Translations under genes and position numbers: made by a program
From: Massilia sp. Root351
GTDB lineage: Bacteria; Pseudomonadota; Gammaproteobacteria; Burkholderiales; Burkholderiaceae_D
Direction of reading: 5' to 3'
DNA length: 64,000 bases
Assembly (NCBI RefSeq): GCF_001425045.1
Contig: NZ_LMDJ01000032.1
Span: 346,405-410,404, forward strand
In this document: positions 51,177-60,517 of the stretch, one piece after another
How positions within the stretch are numbered: position 1 is the stretch's first letter
Layout: every line of letters begins with the position of its first letter
Notes under the pieces: model-generated
What the model saw: only the letters and a program-made list of their open reading frames with translations
What the model was told of the DNA's origin: nothing
The model's database searches: none

Positions 51177-52577
51177 ATGAAGACGCTTTACGACAAACTC
51201 TGGGAATCCCATGTGGTGCGCACCGAAGACGACGGTACGTCCATTCTTTATATCGACCGCCACCTGGTGCACGAAGTGACCAGCCCGCAGGCCTTCGACG
51301 GCCTGCGCGCCGCCGGCCGCCAGCCGTGGCGCATTTCGGCCAACCTTGCCGTGGCCGACCATAACGTGCCGACCACCGACCGTTCGCACGGCATCGAAGA
51401 TCCGACCTCGCGCCTGCAGGTCGAAACCCTGGACGCCAACACCAAGTCGGTCGGCATGACCTACTTCAACATGAACGACAAGCGCCAGGGCATCGTGCAC
51501 GTGATCGGGCCGGAGCAGGGCGCCACCCTGCCGGGCATGACGGTGGTCTGCGGCGACTCGCACACCTCCACCCACGGCGCCTTCGGCGCGCTGGCGCACG
51601 GCATCGGCACCTCGGAAGTGGAGCACGTGCTGGCCACCCAGACCCTGCTGCAGAAGAAATCGAAAGCCATGCTGGTGCAGGTGGACGGCGCGCTGCCGGC
51701 CGGCGTGACCTCCAAGGACATCGTGCTGGCCATTATCGGCAAGATCGGCACCGCCGGCGGCAACGGCTACGCCATCGAGTTCGGCGGCTCGACCATCCGT
51801 GCGCTGTCGATGGAAGGGCGCATGACGGTCTGTAATATGGCGATCGAGGCCGGCGCGCGCGCCGGCATGGTCGCCGTCGACGACACCACCATCAACTACG
51901 TCAAGGGCCGCCCGTTCTCGCCCGCCGGACCGCACTGGGACCGCGCGGTGGCATACTGGCGCACGCTGCACTCGGACGCCGGCGCGAAATTCGATCTGGT
52001 GGTCACGCTCAACGCCGCCGAGATCAAGCCGCAGGTGACCTGGGGCACTTCGCCCGAGCAGGTGGTCTCGATCGACGGCCGTGTGCCGGACCCGGACCTG
52101 GAAAAAGACGCCGTCAAGCGCGACGCCATGGAAAAAGCCCTGGTGTACATGAACCTCAAGCCCAACACGGCCATCGAGGACATCCGCATCGACAAGGTCT
52201 TCATCGGCTCCTGCACCAATTCCCGCATCGAGGATTTGCGCGCGGCCGCCGCCGTGGTGCGCGGCAAGCAGCGCGCCTCCAACGTCAAGCTGGCGCTGGT
52301 GGTGCCGGGCTCCGGCCTGGTCAAGGAGCAGGCCGAGCGCGAAGGGCTGGATGCCATTTTCCGCGACGCCGGCTTTGAATGGCGCGAGCCGGGCTGCTCG
52401 ATGTGCCTGGCCATGAACGCCGACCGCCTGGAACCGGGAGAGCGCTGCGCTTCGACCTCGAACCGCAACTTCGAAGGCCGCCAGGGCCAGGGCGGACGCA
52501 CCCACCTGGTGTCGCCGGCCATGGCAGCGGCAGCCGGCATCGCCGGCCACTTCGTCGACGTGCGCAAAGTACACTGA
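51177..52577 (+). CDS. leuC: 3-isopropylmalate dehydratase large subunit
   Basis: With LeuD it converts 2-isopropylmalate to 3-isopropylmalate in leucine synthesis. The protein is an aconitase-type 4Fe-4S enzyme: cluster cysteines are in VFIGSCTNSRIEDL and in the pair CSMC of EWREPGCSMCLAMN. VVCGDSHTSTHGAFGALA and the end GRTHLVSPAMAAAAGIAGHF are further signatures. The 466 residues equal the family length. The next gene is a tiny entericidin-type lipoprotein, then leuD and leuB, so the leucine genes form one cluster interrupted by that small gene. Confidence 0.97.
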   Translation: MKTLYDKLWESHVVRTEDDGTSILYIDRHLVHEVTSPQAFDGLRAAGRQPWRISANLAVADHNVPTTDRSHGIEDPTSRLQVETLDANTKSVGMTYFNMNDKRQGIVHVIGPEQGATLPGMTVVCGDSHTSTHGAFGALAHGIGTSEVEHVLATQTLLQKKSKAMLVQVDGALPAGVTSKDIVLAIIGKIGTAGGNGYAIEFGGSTIRALSMEGRMTVCNMAIEAGARAGMVAVDDTTINYVKGRPFSPAGPHWDRAVAYWRTLHSDAGAKFDLVVTLNAAEIKPQVTWGTSPEQVVSIDGRVPDPDLEKDAVKRDAMEKALVYMNLKPNTAIEDIRIDKVFIGSCTNSRIEDLRAAAAVVRGKQRASNVKLALVVPGSGLVKEQAEREGLDAIFRDAGFEWREPGCSMCLAMNADRLEPGERCASTSNRNFEGRQGQGGRTHLVSPAMAAAAGIAGHFVDVRKVH

Positions 52578-52609
52578 TTTGATTAATTTTTAGAATACGA
52601 GAGTCCCCC

Positions 52610-52744
52610 ATGAAAACGCTATCCGCCCTGGCCGCTGCAGCCATCGTCGCCACCATCGTCCTGACCGGCTGCAACACCATTTCCGGCATCGGCAGGGACG
52701 TACAAAAGGTCGGCCAGGTCGTGACCGGCGCCGGCGGGAAATAA
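52610..52744 (+). CDS. Entericidin A/B-family small lipoprotein
   Basis: A 44-residue product beginning MKTLSALAAAAIVATIVLTG, with lipobox LTGC at residues 18-21, then NTISGIGRDVQKVGQVVTGA, the entericidin pattern CNT..G.G.D....G. Entericidins are small envelope lipoproteins linked in E. coli to stress-triggered lysis (EcnB) or its antidote (EcnA); the role here is unknown. A GAGAG stretch precedes the ATG. It lies between leuC (32-base gap) and leuD (62-base gap) on the same strand, a placement seen in several betaproteobacteria. The gene is too short for ordinary ORF cut-offs. Confidence 0.88.
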   Translation: MKTLSALAAAAIVATIVLTGCNTISGIGRDVQKVGQVVTGAGGK

Positions 52745-52806
52745 TAGCAATGCATCCGGCCGCAGCGTCCCATCCTGCGCCGGCCTGCACATCGCAGAAA
52801 AACACC

Positions 52807-53454
52807 ATGGAAAAATTTACGATCTACGAAGGACTGGTGGCCCCGCTTGACCGTGCCAACGTCGACACCGACGCCATCATCCCGAAGCAATTCCTGAAGT
52901 CCATCCACCGTACCGGCTTCGGCCCCAACCTGTTCGACGAGTGGCGCTACCTGGACCACGGCGAACCCGGCATGGACAACAGCAAGCGCCCGCTGAACCC
53001 GGACTTCGTGCTGAACCAGCCGCGCTACCAGGGCGCCTCCATCCTGCTGGCGCGCAAGAACTTCGGCTGCGGCTCCTCGCGCGAACACGCGCCGTGGGCG
53101 CTGGACCAGTACGGCTTCCGCGCCATCCTCGCGCCCAGCTTCGCCGACATCTTTTTCAACAATAGCTACAAAAGCGGCTTGCTGCCTATCGTATTGAGCG
53201 AGCAACAGATCGATCATCTGTTCAATGAAGTCAAGGCCTTCCCCGGTTACCGTCTGGTGGTGGATCTTGAGCAGCAGCGTATTTCAACGAGTAATGGCAG
53301 CGTCTCCTATCCCTTCGAGATCGACGCCTTCCGCAAATACTGCCTGATGAACGGGCTTGACGATATCGGCCTGACGCTGCGCCACGCAGACGACATCCGC
53401 GCCTTCGAAGAGCGTCATCTGGCGAACCAGCCCTGGCTGGCCAACGTCATTTAA
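52807..53454 (+). CDS. leuD: 3-isopropylmalate dehydratase small subunit
   Basis: Swivel-domain partner of LeuC. It starts EKFTIYEGLVAPLDRANVDT, continues DAIIPKQFLKSIHRTGFG and has the substrate-recognition loop NFGCGSSREHAPWALDQYGF. The 215 residues match bacterial LeuD. ATG 52807 is chosen; the frame also holds an ATG at 52750 whose extra residues (Pro/Ala-rich) are not part of the family. It is followed by leuB nine bases after its stop. Confidence 0.97.
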   Translation: MEKFTIYEGLVAPLDRANVDTDAIIPKQFLKSIHRTGFGPNLFDEWRYLDHGEPGMDNSKRPLNPDFVLNQPRYQGASILLARKNFGCGSSREHAPWALDQYGFRAILAPSFADIFFNNSYKSGLLPIVLSEQQIDHLFNEVKAFPGYRLVVDLEQQRISTSNGSVSYPFEIDAFRKYCLMNGLDDIGLTLRHADDIRAFEERHLANQPWLANVI

Positions 53455-53463
53455 GAACCCACC

Positions 53464-54537
<1,074 letters not shown>

Positions 54538-54540
54538 CAG

Positions 54541-54572
54541 CCTGGGGGCGGCCCGTCGGGTCTGACCCCCGG
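54541..54572. repeat. Fragment of the GGGTCTGACCC palindromic repeat
   Basis: GGGTC T GACCC at 54558-54568, flanked by CCTGGGGG (54541-54548) and CCCCCGG (54566-54572) which can pair. It resembles the core of the larger palindrome at 34471-34528 and lies between leuB and asd. Confidence 0.6.
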
Positions 54573-54596
54573 TTCAAATATTCAAGGGATAGCAAA

Positions 54597-55724
54597 ATGA
54601 AACTCGTAGGTCTGGTAGGTTGGCGCGGCATGGTCGGTTCGGTCCTGATGCAGCGCATGCAGGAAGAGGGCGATTTCGCCCACATCGAGCCGGTGTTTTT
54701 CACCACCTCCAACACCGGCGGCAAAGCGCCGGCGATGGCCAAGAATGAAACCGTGCTGAAGGACGCCACCAATATCGACGAACTGAAGCGCTGCGAGATC
54801 ATCATCTCCTGCCAGGGCGGCGACTACACCTCGGAAGTGTTCCCGAAACTGCGCGCGGCCGGCTGGAACGGCTACTGGATCGACGCCGCGTCCACGCTGC
54901 GCATGGAAAAGGACGCCGTCATCGTGCTGGACCCGGTCAACCTGAACGTCATCAAGGACGCCATGTCCAAGGGCGTGAAGAACTTCGTGGGCGGCAACTG
55001 CACCGTGTCGTGCATGCTGATGGGCCTGGGCGGCCTGTTCAAGCACGACCTGGTGGAATGGATGACCTCGATGACCTACCAGGCGGCATCGGGCGGCGGC
55101 GCGCAGCACATGCGCGAACTGCTGACCCAGTTCGGCACCATCAACGCCGCCGTGCGTCCGCTGCTGGACAACCCGGCTTCGGCGATCCTGGAAATCGACC
55201 GCCAGGTGCTGGCCACCCAGCACGGCTATTCGGCCGACGAGATCAAGCAGTTCGGCGCGCCGCTGGCCGGCAACCTGATCCCGTGGATCGACAAGGACCT
55301 GGGCAACGGCCAGTCGAAGGAAGAGTGGAAGGGCGGCGCCGAGACCAACAAGATCCTGGGCCGCGGCCTGGACTTCGGCAGCGCCCCGATCCCGGTCGAT
55401 GGCCTGTGCGTGCGCATCGGCGCCATGCGCTGCCACTCGCAAGCGCTGACCATCAAGCTGAAGAAGGACGTGCCGCTCGATGAAGTAAACGACATCATCG
55501 CCGGCGACAACCAGTGGGTGAAGTTCGTGCCGAACACGCGCGAAGCGTCGGTGCGCGACTTGTCGCCGGCCGCCGTCACCGGCAGCCTGACCATCCCGGT
55601 CGGCCGCGTGCGCAAGATGAGCATGGGCGGCGAGTACCTGTCCGCCTTCACCGTGGGCGACCAGCTGCTGTGGGGCGCGGCCGAGCCGCTGCGCCGCATG
55701 CTGCGCATCGTGCTGGATAAGTAA
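54597..55724 (+). CDS. asd: Aspartate-semialdehyde dehydrogenase
   Basis: Reduces aspartyl phosphate to aspartate semialdehyde for lysine, methionine, threonine and diaminopimelate synthesis; it supplies the DapA substrate. The NADP loop GLVGWRGMVGSVLMQRM, active-site cysteine in FVGGNCTVSCMLMGLGG, and histidine block CVRIGAMRCHSQALTIKLKK are clear. The 375 residues fit the gamma/beta-proteobacterial Asd type. AAGGGATAGC precedes the ATG. It is followed by a strong terminator, so fimV is a separate unit. Confidence 0.97.
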   Translation: MKLVGLVGWRGMVGSVLMQRMQEEGDFAHIEPVFFTTSNTGGKAPAMAKNETVLKDATNIDELKRCEIIISCQGGDYTSEVFPKLRAAGWNGYWIDAASTLRMEKDAVIVLDPVNLNVIKDAMSKGVKNFVGGNCTVSCMLMGLGGLFKHDLVEWMTSMTYQAASGGGAQHMRELLTQFGTINAAVRPLLDNPASAILEIDRQVLATQHGYSADEIKQFGAPLAGNLIPWIDKDLGNGQSKEEWKGGAETNKILGRGLDFGSAPIPVDGLCVRIGAMRCHSQALTIKLKKDVPLDEVNDIIAGDNQWVKFVPNTREASVRDLSPAAVTGSLTIPVGRVRKMSMGGEYLSAFTVGDQLLWGAAEPLRRMLRIVLDK

Positions 55725-55771
55725 TCCGCGCTAATCCCCAGTCATCCGCGGTAATTTTCCGCGGGCTGTGC

Positions 55772-55806
55772 AAAAGGGCGATTTCATAGGGAAATCGCCC
55801 TTTTTT
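55772..55806 (+). terminator. Terminator after asd
   Basis: AAAAGGGCGATTTC pairs with GAAATCGCCCTTTT around loop ATAGG, then Ts. A symmetrical A/T flank means it may also act on the other strand. Confidence 0.9.
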
Positions 55807-55939
55807 CTTGGCATCAAACTATGAATTCAGCACAGAGGTGACAGATGCGGCGGCAAAGCTTGCATGCTATTGCCCATGGTGATATGTTGGTATATCTCGG
55901 AAAGCAACTTTTCCGCTCACCACACACGCCCACGACACT

Positions 55940-58888
55940 ATGCATGTACATCGCCGCTCCAAGACCGTTACGTTCGCGTTGAAAACACTCGCCGGCGCTG
56001 TCGCCTGTGCGGTGCTGCTGTCCCCGGCAGCCAACGCAGCCGGGCTGGGCAAGCTGACCGTGCTGTCGTCGCTGGGCCAGCCGCTGCGCGCCGAGATCGA
56101 GCTGACCGCCGTCACGCCGGAGGAAGCGTCCGGCCTGGCCGCCAAGCTGGCCCCGGCGGATGCCTTCCGCCTTGCCAATATCGAATTCAACCCGGCCCTG
56201 CTGTCGCTGCGCTTCGAAGTGGACCAGCGCAATGGCCGCCAGTTCATCCGCGTCAGCTCCACCCAGCCGGTCAACGAGCCTTTCGTCGACATGCTGCTCG
56301 AGCTGAGCTGGACCGGCGGACGCCTGGTGCGCGAATACACCTTCCTGCTGGACCCGGCCGAGCTGCGCAGCACCCAGCCGGCGCAGGTCGCCGCCCCGGT
56401 CGACGTGCCGGGCCGCGCCGCCGCACCGTCGGCCGCCGCCCTGGCGGCAGTGGCGCGCGCCCAGAACCAGGCCCAGGCAGGCGCCGCGCCGGCGCCCGCG
56501 GCCCGCCCCGCGCCAGCGCCGCGCGAGCCGGCCGCCGATGGCGACAAGGCATACCGCGTCAAGCCGGGCGACACGCTGGGCCGCATCGCCTCGCGCCTGA
56601 AGCCGGCCGACGTCTCGCTGGACATGATGCTGGTGGCGCTGTACCGCGCCAATCCGGAAGCCTTCGTCGGCAACAATATGAACCGCCTGAAGTCGGGCCA
56701 GATCCTGGCGGTGCCGGACTCGGACGCCATCAAGGGCGGCGCCGACCAGGGCGAAGCGCGCGGCGTGGTGGTGGCCCACGCGGCCGATTTCAACGCCTAC
56801 CGCGCCAAGCTGGCCGGCCAGGTCTCGGCCAGCACGCCAGCCAAGGCCCCGGAAACCAGCCAGAGCGCGGGCGGCAAGATCACCGCCAAGGTGGAAGAAC
56901 GTCCGACCGCCGTCACCGAATCGAAAGACCAGCTCAAGCTGTCCAAGGCTGCCGGCGCGCCGGCCGAAGGCAGGACCGCGACCGCGGGCGAGGAAGACAA
57001 GATCGCCCGCGAAAAGCAGGTGGCCGAGGCCAACGCCCGCGTCAAGGAACTGGAGAAAAACGTCGCCGACCTGGAAAAGCTGATGGCGGTCAAGAGCAAG
57101 ACCATGGCCGAGAAGCAGCAGACGGCCGCCGCGCCGGCCGCCACGGAGCCTGCGCCTGCCGCAGCTGCCCCGCTCTCCGCCGCGCCCGCTGCGCCGGCGC
57201 CCAAGCCGAAAGCGCCGGTGGCGCCGCCGCCGATTGCCGAGCCGGGCGTGATGGATATCCTCATGGAAAATATCCAGGCCATCGGCATTGCGCTGGCTGC
57301 CTTGCTGGCTGGCGCCGGCTATATCCTGGCGCGCCGCCGCAAGCAGGAGCAGGCCGCCGCGCCGGGCAGGCCGGAAATCAGCGTGCTGGGCGACCCCGGC
57401 GCGCAGGCCCAGCCGTTGATCGCCGAAACCGGCGGCCAGAGCGTGGACACCAACAACAGCGTGTTCAACTCCAATTTCGCGCCGTCGGCCAGCCAGCTCG
57501 ACACCAATGAAGTCGATCCGGTGGCCGAGGCCGACGTCTACATCGCCTACGGCCGCGACGCGCAGGCCGAGGAGATCCTGAAGGAGGCGCTGCGCACCCA
57601 CCCCGAGCGCCACCCGGTGCGTCTGAAGCTGATGGAGATCTTTGCCAACCGCAAGGACGCGCGCTCGTTCGAAATGCAGGCCAGCGAGCTGTATGCGATG
57701 ACCAAGGGCGAGGGCGAGGAATGGGAGCAGGCTGCGGCGCTGGGCCAGAGCATCGATCCGCTCAATCCGCTGTACGCGCATGCGTCCGGCACCGGTGGCG
57801 CCGGTGCGGCCGTGGCAGGCGCGGCCACAGGCTTAGCCGCTGCCGGCGCTGCGGCCGCCAGCGCGCCGGACGTGGACGACTTCGCCAGCATGTTCGCCGA
57901 GCCGCCAGCGGCCGCACCCGCCACGCAAGCGCCGTCCGCCGCCGATTTCAGCGGCCTGGACCTGGATCTGAGCCTGGACGCGGCCGCCGGCGCGCCGGCT
58001 ACGGCGGTGCCGGAACCGGTTGCCGAATCGAATCTGATGGACTTCGACTTGGACCGCGACGCCACCGCGCTGCCGTCCTTCGACGCGCCGGCCGCCACCA
58101 CGGCGCCGACGCCGGCCTCGGTGGCCGCAGCCGCCGACGCCGACCATTTCCTGGACTTCGACCTGGGCGGCCTGAGCTTCGAGCCGGTCCCTGCCGCGGC
58201 ACCGGCGATCGAAATGCCGGCGCCAGCGGAAGAGCCGGCCATCGTGGCCGAGGCGCTGCAGCCGACAGCCGACAGCGCCGAGCCGTTCGACTTCGCCTTC
58301 GACCTGGACCCGCCAGCCAAGGCTGCGGGGCCGGCGCAGGACAGCCCGGCGGCGGCCCCGGGCACACCGCCGGCCGAGGCCAAGGCGGCAGATTTCAGCA
58401 TGGACTTCGGCCTTGACCTGCCAGCCTCCGCCGGTGCGCCGGTCACGGCTCCTGGCGCGCCGGCCGACCCGCTGGCCGAACTGGACATGATGGACTTCAA
58501 GCTGCCGGACGAGCCGGCCCCGGCGCCGACGGCCGCCCCGGCTGCCGGCGGCGCACTGTCCATGGACGACTTCGACATTCCCGGCCTGGCCGACGCCAGC
58601 GCCACCCCGGCGCCCGCTGCCGCGCCATCGGCTCCGGCCGCACCGGAGTTCGACCTGTCCGGCATCGACCTGGACCTGCTGGGCAGCGCCGCCACCAAGA
58701 GCCCGCTGGCCGGCGACGACGACATGTCGGCCATGCACATGGAAATGGACACCAAGCTGGACCTGGCGATCGCCTACCAGGAGATCGGCGACAAGGAAGG
58801 CGCGCGCGAGCTGCTGGACGAAGTGATCCGCGGCGGCAGCGACGACCAGGTGGCACGCGCCAGTTCCATGCGGGCCTTGCTGGGCTAG
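55940..58888 (+). CDS. fimV: FimV/HubP-family polar scaffold protein
   Basis: A 982-residue inner-membrane protein that organises the cell pole for type IV pili and twitching in Pseudomonas. The signal peptide ends AANA; the FimV N-terminal domain starts GLGKLTVLSSLGQPLRAEIE. A LysM peptidoglycan-binding domain lies near residues 204-262 (YRVKPGDTLGRIASRLK). A coiled coil (about 350-395) and a transmembrane helix (about 444-462, AIGIALAALLAGAGYIL) follow. The cytoplasmic part has a TPR-like repeat, then a long acidic Ala/Pro-rich region with DLDLSLDA-type motifs, and the conserved FimV tail LDLAIAYQEIGDKEGARELL. ATG 55940 lacks a strong ribosome-binding site. Confidence 0.93.
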   Translation: MHVHRRSKTVTFALKTLAGAVACAVLLSPAANAAGLGKLTVLSSLGQPLRAEIELTAVTPEEASGLAAKLAPADAFRLANIEFNPALLSLRFEVDQRNGRQFIRVSSTQPVNEPFVDMLLELSWTGGRLVREYTFLLDPAELRSTQPAQVAAPVDVPGRAAAPSAAALAAVARAQNQAQAGAAPAPAARPAPAPREPAADGDKAYRVKPGDTLGRIASRLKPADVSLDMMLVALYRANPEAFVGNNMNRLKSGQILAVPDSDAIKGGADQGEARGVVVAHAADFNAYRAKLAGQVSASTPAKAPETSQSAGGKITAKVEERPTAVTESKDQLKLSKAAGAPAEGRTATAGEEDKIAREKQVAEANARVKELEKNVADLEKLMAVKSKTMAEKQQTAAAPAATEPAPAAAAPLSAAPAAPAPKPKAPVAPPPIAEPGVMDILMENIQAIGIALAALLAGAGYILARRRKQEQAAAPGRPEISVLGDPGAQAQPLIAETGGQSVDTNNSVFNSNFAPSASQLDTNEVDPVAEADVYIAYGRDAQAEEILKEALRTHPERHPVRLKLMEIFANRKDARSFEMQASELYAMTKGEGEEWEQAAALGQSIDPLNPLYAHASGTGGAGAAVAGAATGLAAAGAAAASAPDVDDFASMFAEPPAAAPATQAPSAADFSGLDLDLSLDAAAGAPATAVPEPVAESNLMDFDLDRDATALPSFDAPAATTAPTPASVAAAADADHFLDFDLGGLSFEPVPAAAPAIEMPAPAEEPAIVAEALQPTADSAEPFDFAFDLDPPAKAAGPAQDSPAAAPGTPPAEAKAADFSMDFGLDLPASAGAPVTAPGAPADPLAELDMMDFKLPDEPAPAPTAAPAAGGALSMDDFDIPGLADASATPAPAAAPSAPAAPEFDLSGIDLDLLGSAATKSPLAGDDDMSAMHMEMDTKLDLAIAYQEIGDKEGARELLDEVIRGGSDDQVARASSMRALLG

Positions 58889-58898
58889 GCAGCCGGCG

Positions 58899-58916
58899 GG
58901 GGCGGCAAGCCGCCCC
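58899..58916 (+). terminator. Possible terminator hairpin after fimV
   Basis: GGGGCGGC, two-base gap AA, GCCGCCCC, followed only by TT. Strong stem but almost no T-tract. Confidence 0.4.
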
Positions 58917-58929
58917 TTGCCTCGGCGGG

Positions 58930-58935
58930 TATAAT
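58930..58935 (+). promoter_or_regulatory. Consensus -10 element of the truA-trp-accD unit
   Basis: A perfect TATAAT 31 bases before the chosen truA start. The ATG formed at 58934 overlaps this element and would lie upstream of the transcript start, which is why it was rejected as the truA start. Confidence 0.55.
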
Positions 58936-58966
58936 GCGGCGAGGCACACAACATACAGAGCAGCAA

Positions 58967-59809
58967 TTGAAACGCATCGCATTAGGAGTCCAGTACGACG
59001 GCACGGCCTGGCAAGGCTACCAGACCCAACCCTGCGGCAACACCGTGCAGGACCAGCTGGAGCAGGCGATCGAACGCTTCGCCACCGTGCCGCTGGCCAC
59101 CACCTGCGCCGGCCGCACCGACGCCGGGGTCCATGCGCTGGGCCAGGTGGTGCACTTCGACACCGAACTGAACCGCGAAATGCATGCCTGGGTGCGCGGC
59201 ATCAACGCCTTCCTGCCGGACTCCATCGGCGTGCGCTGGGCCAAGGAACTGCACCAGGTGGTGCCCTACGACCCGGCCGCAGCGGCGGACTCGCCGCCGC
59301 CGCACACCGCGCAGGACTTCCACGCCCGCTTCAGCGCGCGTTCCCGCACTTACCACTACCTGCTGCACAACCACCAGGTGCGCTCGCCGCTGCTGGCCGG
59401 CCGCGCCGGGTTCACGCACCGCCCGCTGGACGTGGAGCGCATGCGCGCCGCCGTGCCCGCGCTGATCGGCGAACACGACTTCACCACGTTCCGCGCCGCG
59501 CACTGCCAGGCCAAGACGCCGGTCAAGCAGATGCACGAGATCCGCATCGAGCGGCATGGCGACCTGATCGTGTTCACCTTGCGCGCCAGCGCCTTCCTGC
59601 ACCACATGGTGCGCAACCTGGTGGGCTCGCTGGTCTACATCGGCGCCGGGCGCGAGGAACCGGAATGGCTGGGCCGGCTGCTGGCGCTGAAGGACCGTTC
59701 CAAGGCCGCGCCCACGTTCATGCCCGACGGCCTGTACCTGGCCGACATCGAATACGACGCCAAGTGGGAACTGCCGCAAGAGCGTGCGCGCCCGCTGCCG
59801 TGGTTCTAA
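58967..59809 (+). CDS. truA: tRNA pseudouridine(38-40) synthase TruA
   Basis: Converts uridines 38-40 of the tRNA anticodon stem to pseudouridine. The product starts KRIALGVQYDGTAWQGYQTQ after a TTG start at 58967; the frame's first ATG (58934) sits in the -10 element. The catalytic aspartate is in TTCAGRTDAGVHALGQVVHF. DFHARFSARSRTYHYLLHN and the tail LYLADIEYDAKW are typical. With 280 residues it has normal length. In many beta- and gammaproteobacteria truA lies between fimV or asd and the trpF gene, as here; trpF starts 12 bases downstream. Confidence 0.92.
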   Translation: MKRIALGVQYDGTAWQGYQTQPCGNTVQDQLEQAIERFATVPLATTCAGRTDAGVHALGQVVHFDTELNREMHAWVRGINAFLPDSIGVRWAKELHQVVPYDPAAAADSPPPHTAQDFHARFSARSRTYHYLLHNHQVRSPLLAGRAGFTHRPLDVERMRAAVPALIGEHDFTTFRAAHCQAKTPVKQMHEIRIERHGDLIVFTLRASAFLHHMVRNLVGSLVYIGAGREEPEWLGRLLALKDRSKAAPTFMPDGLYLADIEYDAKWELPQERARPLPWF

Positions 59810-59821
59810 AAGGATAAGCCC

Positions 59822-60517
59822 ATGCACCGTACCCGCATCAAGATTTGCGGCCTGACCCGCGAGCAAGACGTGGCCGCCGTGGTCGCCGCCGGCGCCGACG
59901 CCGCCGGTTTCGTGTTCTACGACAAGAGCCCGCGCTATGTCACGCCGCAGCGCGCCGCCGAACTGATCGCGGGCCTGCCGCCCTTCGTCACCGCCACCGG
60001 CCTGTTTGTCAACGCCACGCCGGAGCAGGTGGCCGAGGCGGTGCGCATCGCCCCGGTGGGCTTGCTGCAGTTCCACGGCGATGAGACGGCCGGGCAGTGC
60101 GCGGCCGCCGCCGAATTGGCAAACCGCCCCTATTTGCGGGTATTTCGCGTCAAACCCGACACTACGCCGGACGATTTGCTAGAATACGAAACACAATGCC
60201 GCGCATCCAGCAGGCTGTTTTCGGGCCTGTTGCTCGATACCTGGGTGGATGCCTACGGCGGCGCAGGAAAGGTTTTCGATTGGTCACTCGTTCCAAAAGA
60301 TCTCGCGCATCGGGCCGTTTTGAGTGGTGGCTTGAGCGTACTCAACGCGACTGGCGCGGTGGCTCAGCTACGCCCCTACGCGGTTGACATCAGCAGTGGT
60401 GTCGAAGCGTCCAAGGGCATAAAAGACGCCCACCAGATCGCCGCCTTCGTGCGCGCGGTGCGTGCGGCCGATGCCACCTTTGAGAGAGATCCGCACCATG
60501 AAAGACCAAGTTCCTAA
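59822..60517 (+). CDS. trpF: Phosphoribosylanthranilate isomerase
   Basis: Third step of the tryptophan pathway after anthranilate: converts PRA to CdRP. The catalytic cysteine is C9 in RIKICGLTREQDV and the general acid aspartate is in GLLLDTWVDAYGGAGKVFDW. GLLQFHGDE and LSGGLSVLNATGAV complete the barrel motifs, and VDISSGVEASKGIKD is the phosphate-binding end. The 231 residues include a longer C-terminal tail (ATFERDPHHERPSS) into which the trpB start is embedded: the genes overlap by 20 bases. AAGGA precedes the ATG. Confidence 0.96.
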   Translation: MHRTRIKICGLTREQDVAAVVAAGADAAGFVFYDKSPRYVTPQRAAELIAGLPPFVTATGLFVNATPEQVAEAVRIAPVGLLQFHGDETAGQCAAAAELANRPYLRVFRVKPDTTPDDLLEYETQCRASSRLFSGLLLDTWVDAYGGAGKVFDWSLVPKDLAHRAVLSGGLSVLNATGAVAQLRPYAVDISSGVEASKGIKDAHQIAAFVRAVRAADATFERDPHHERPSS

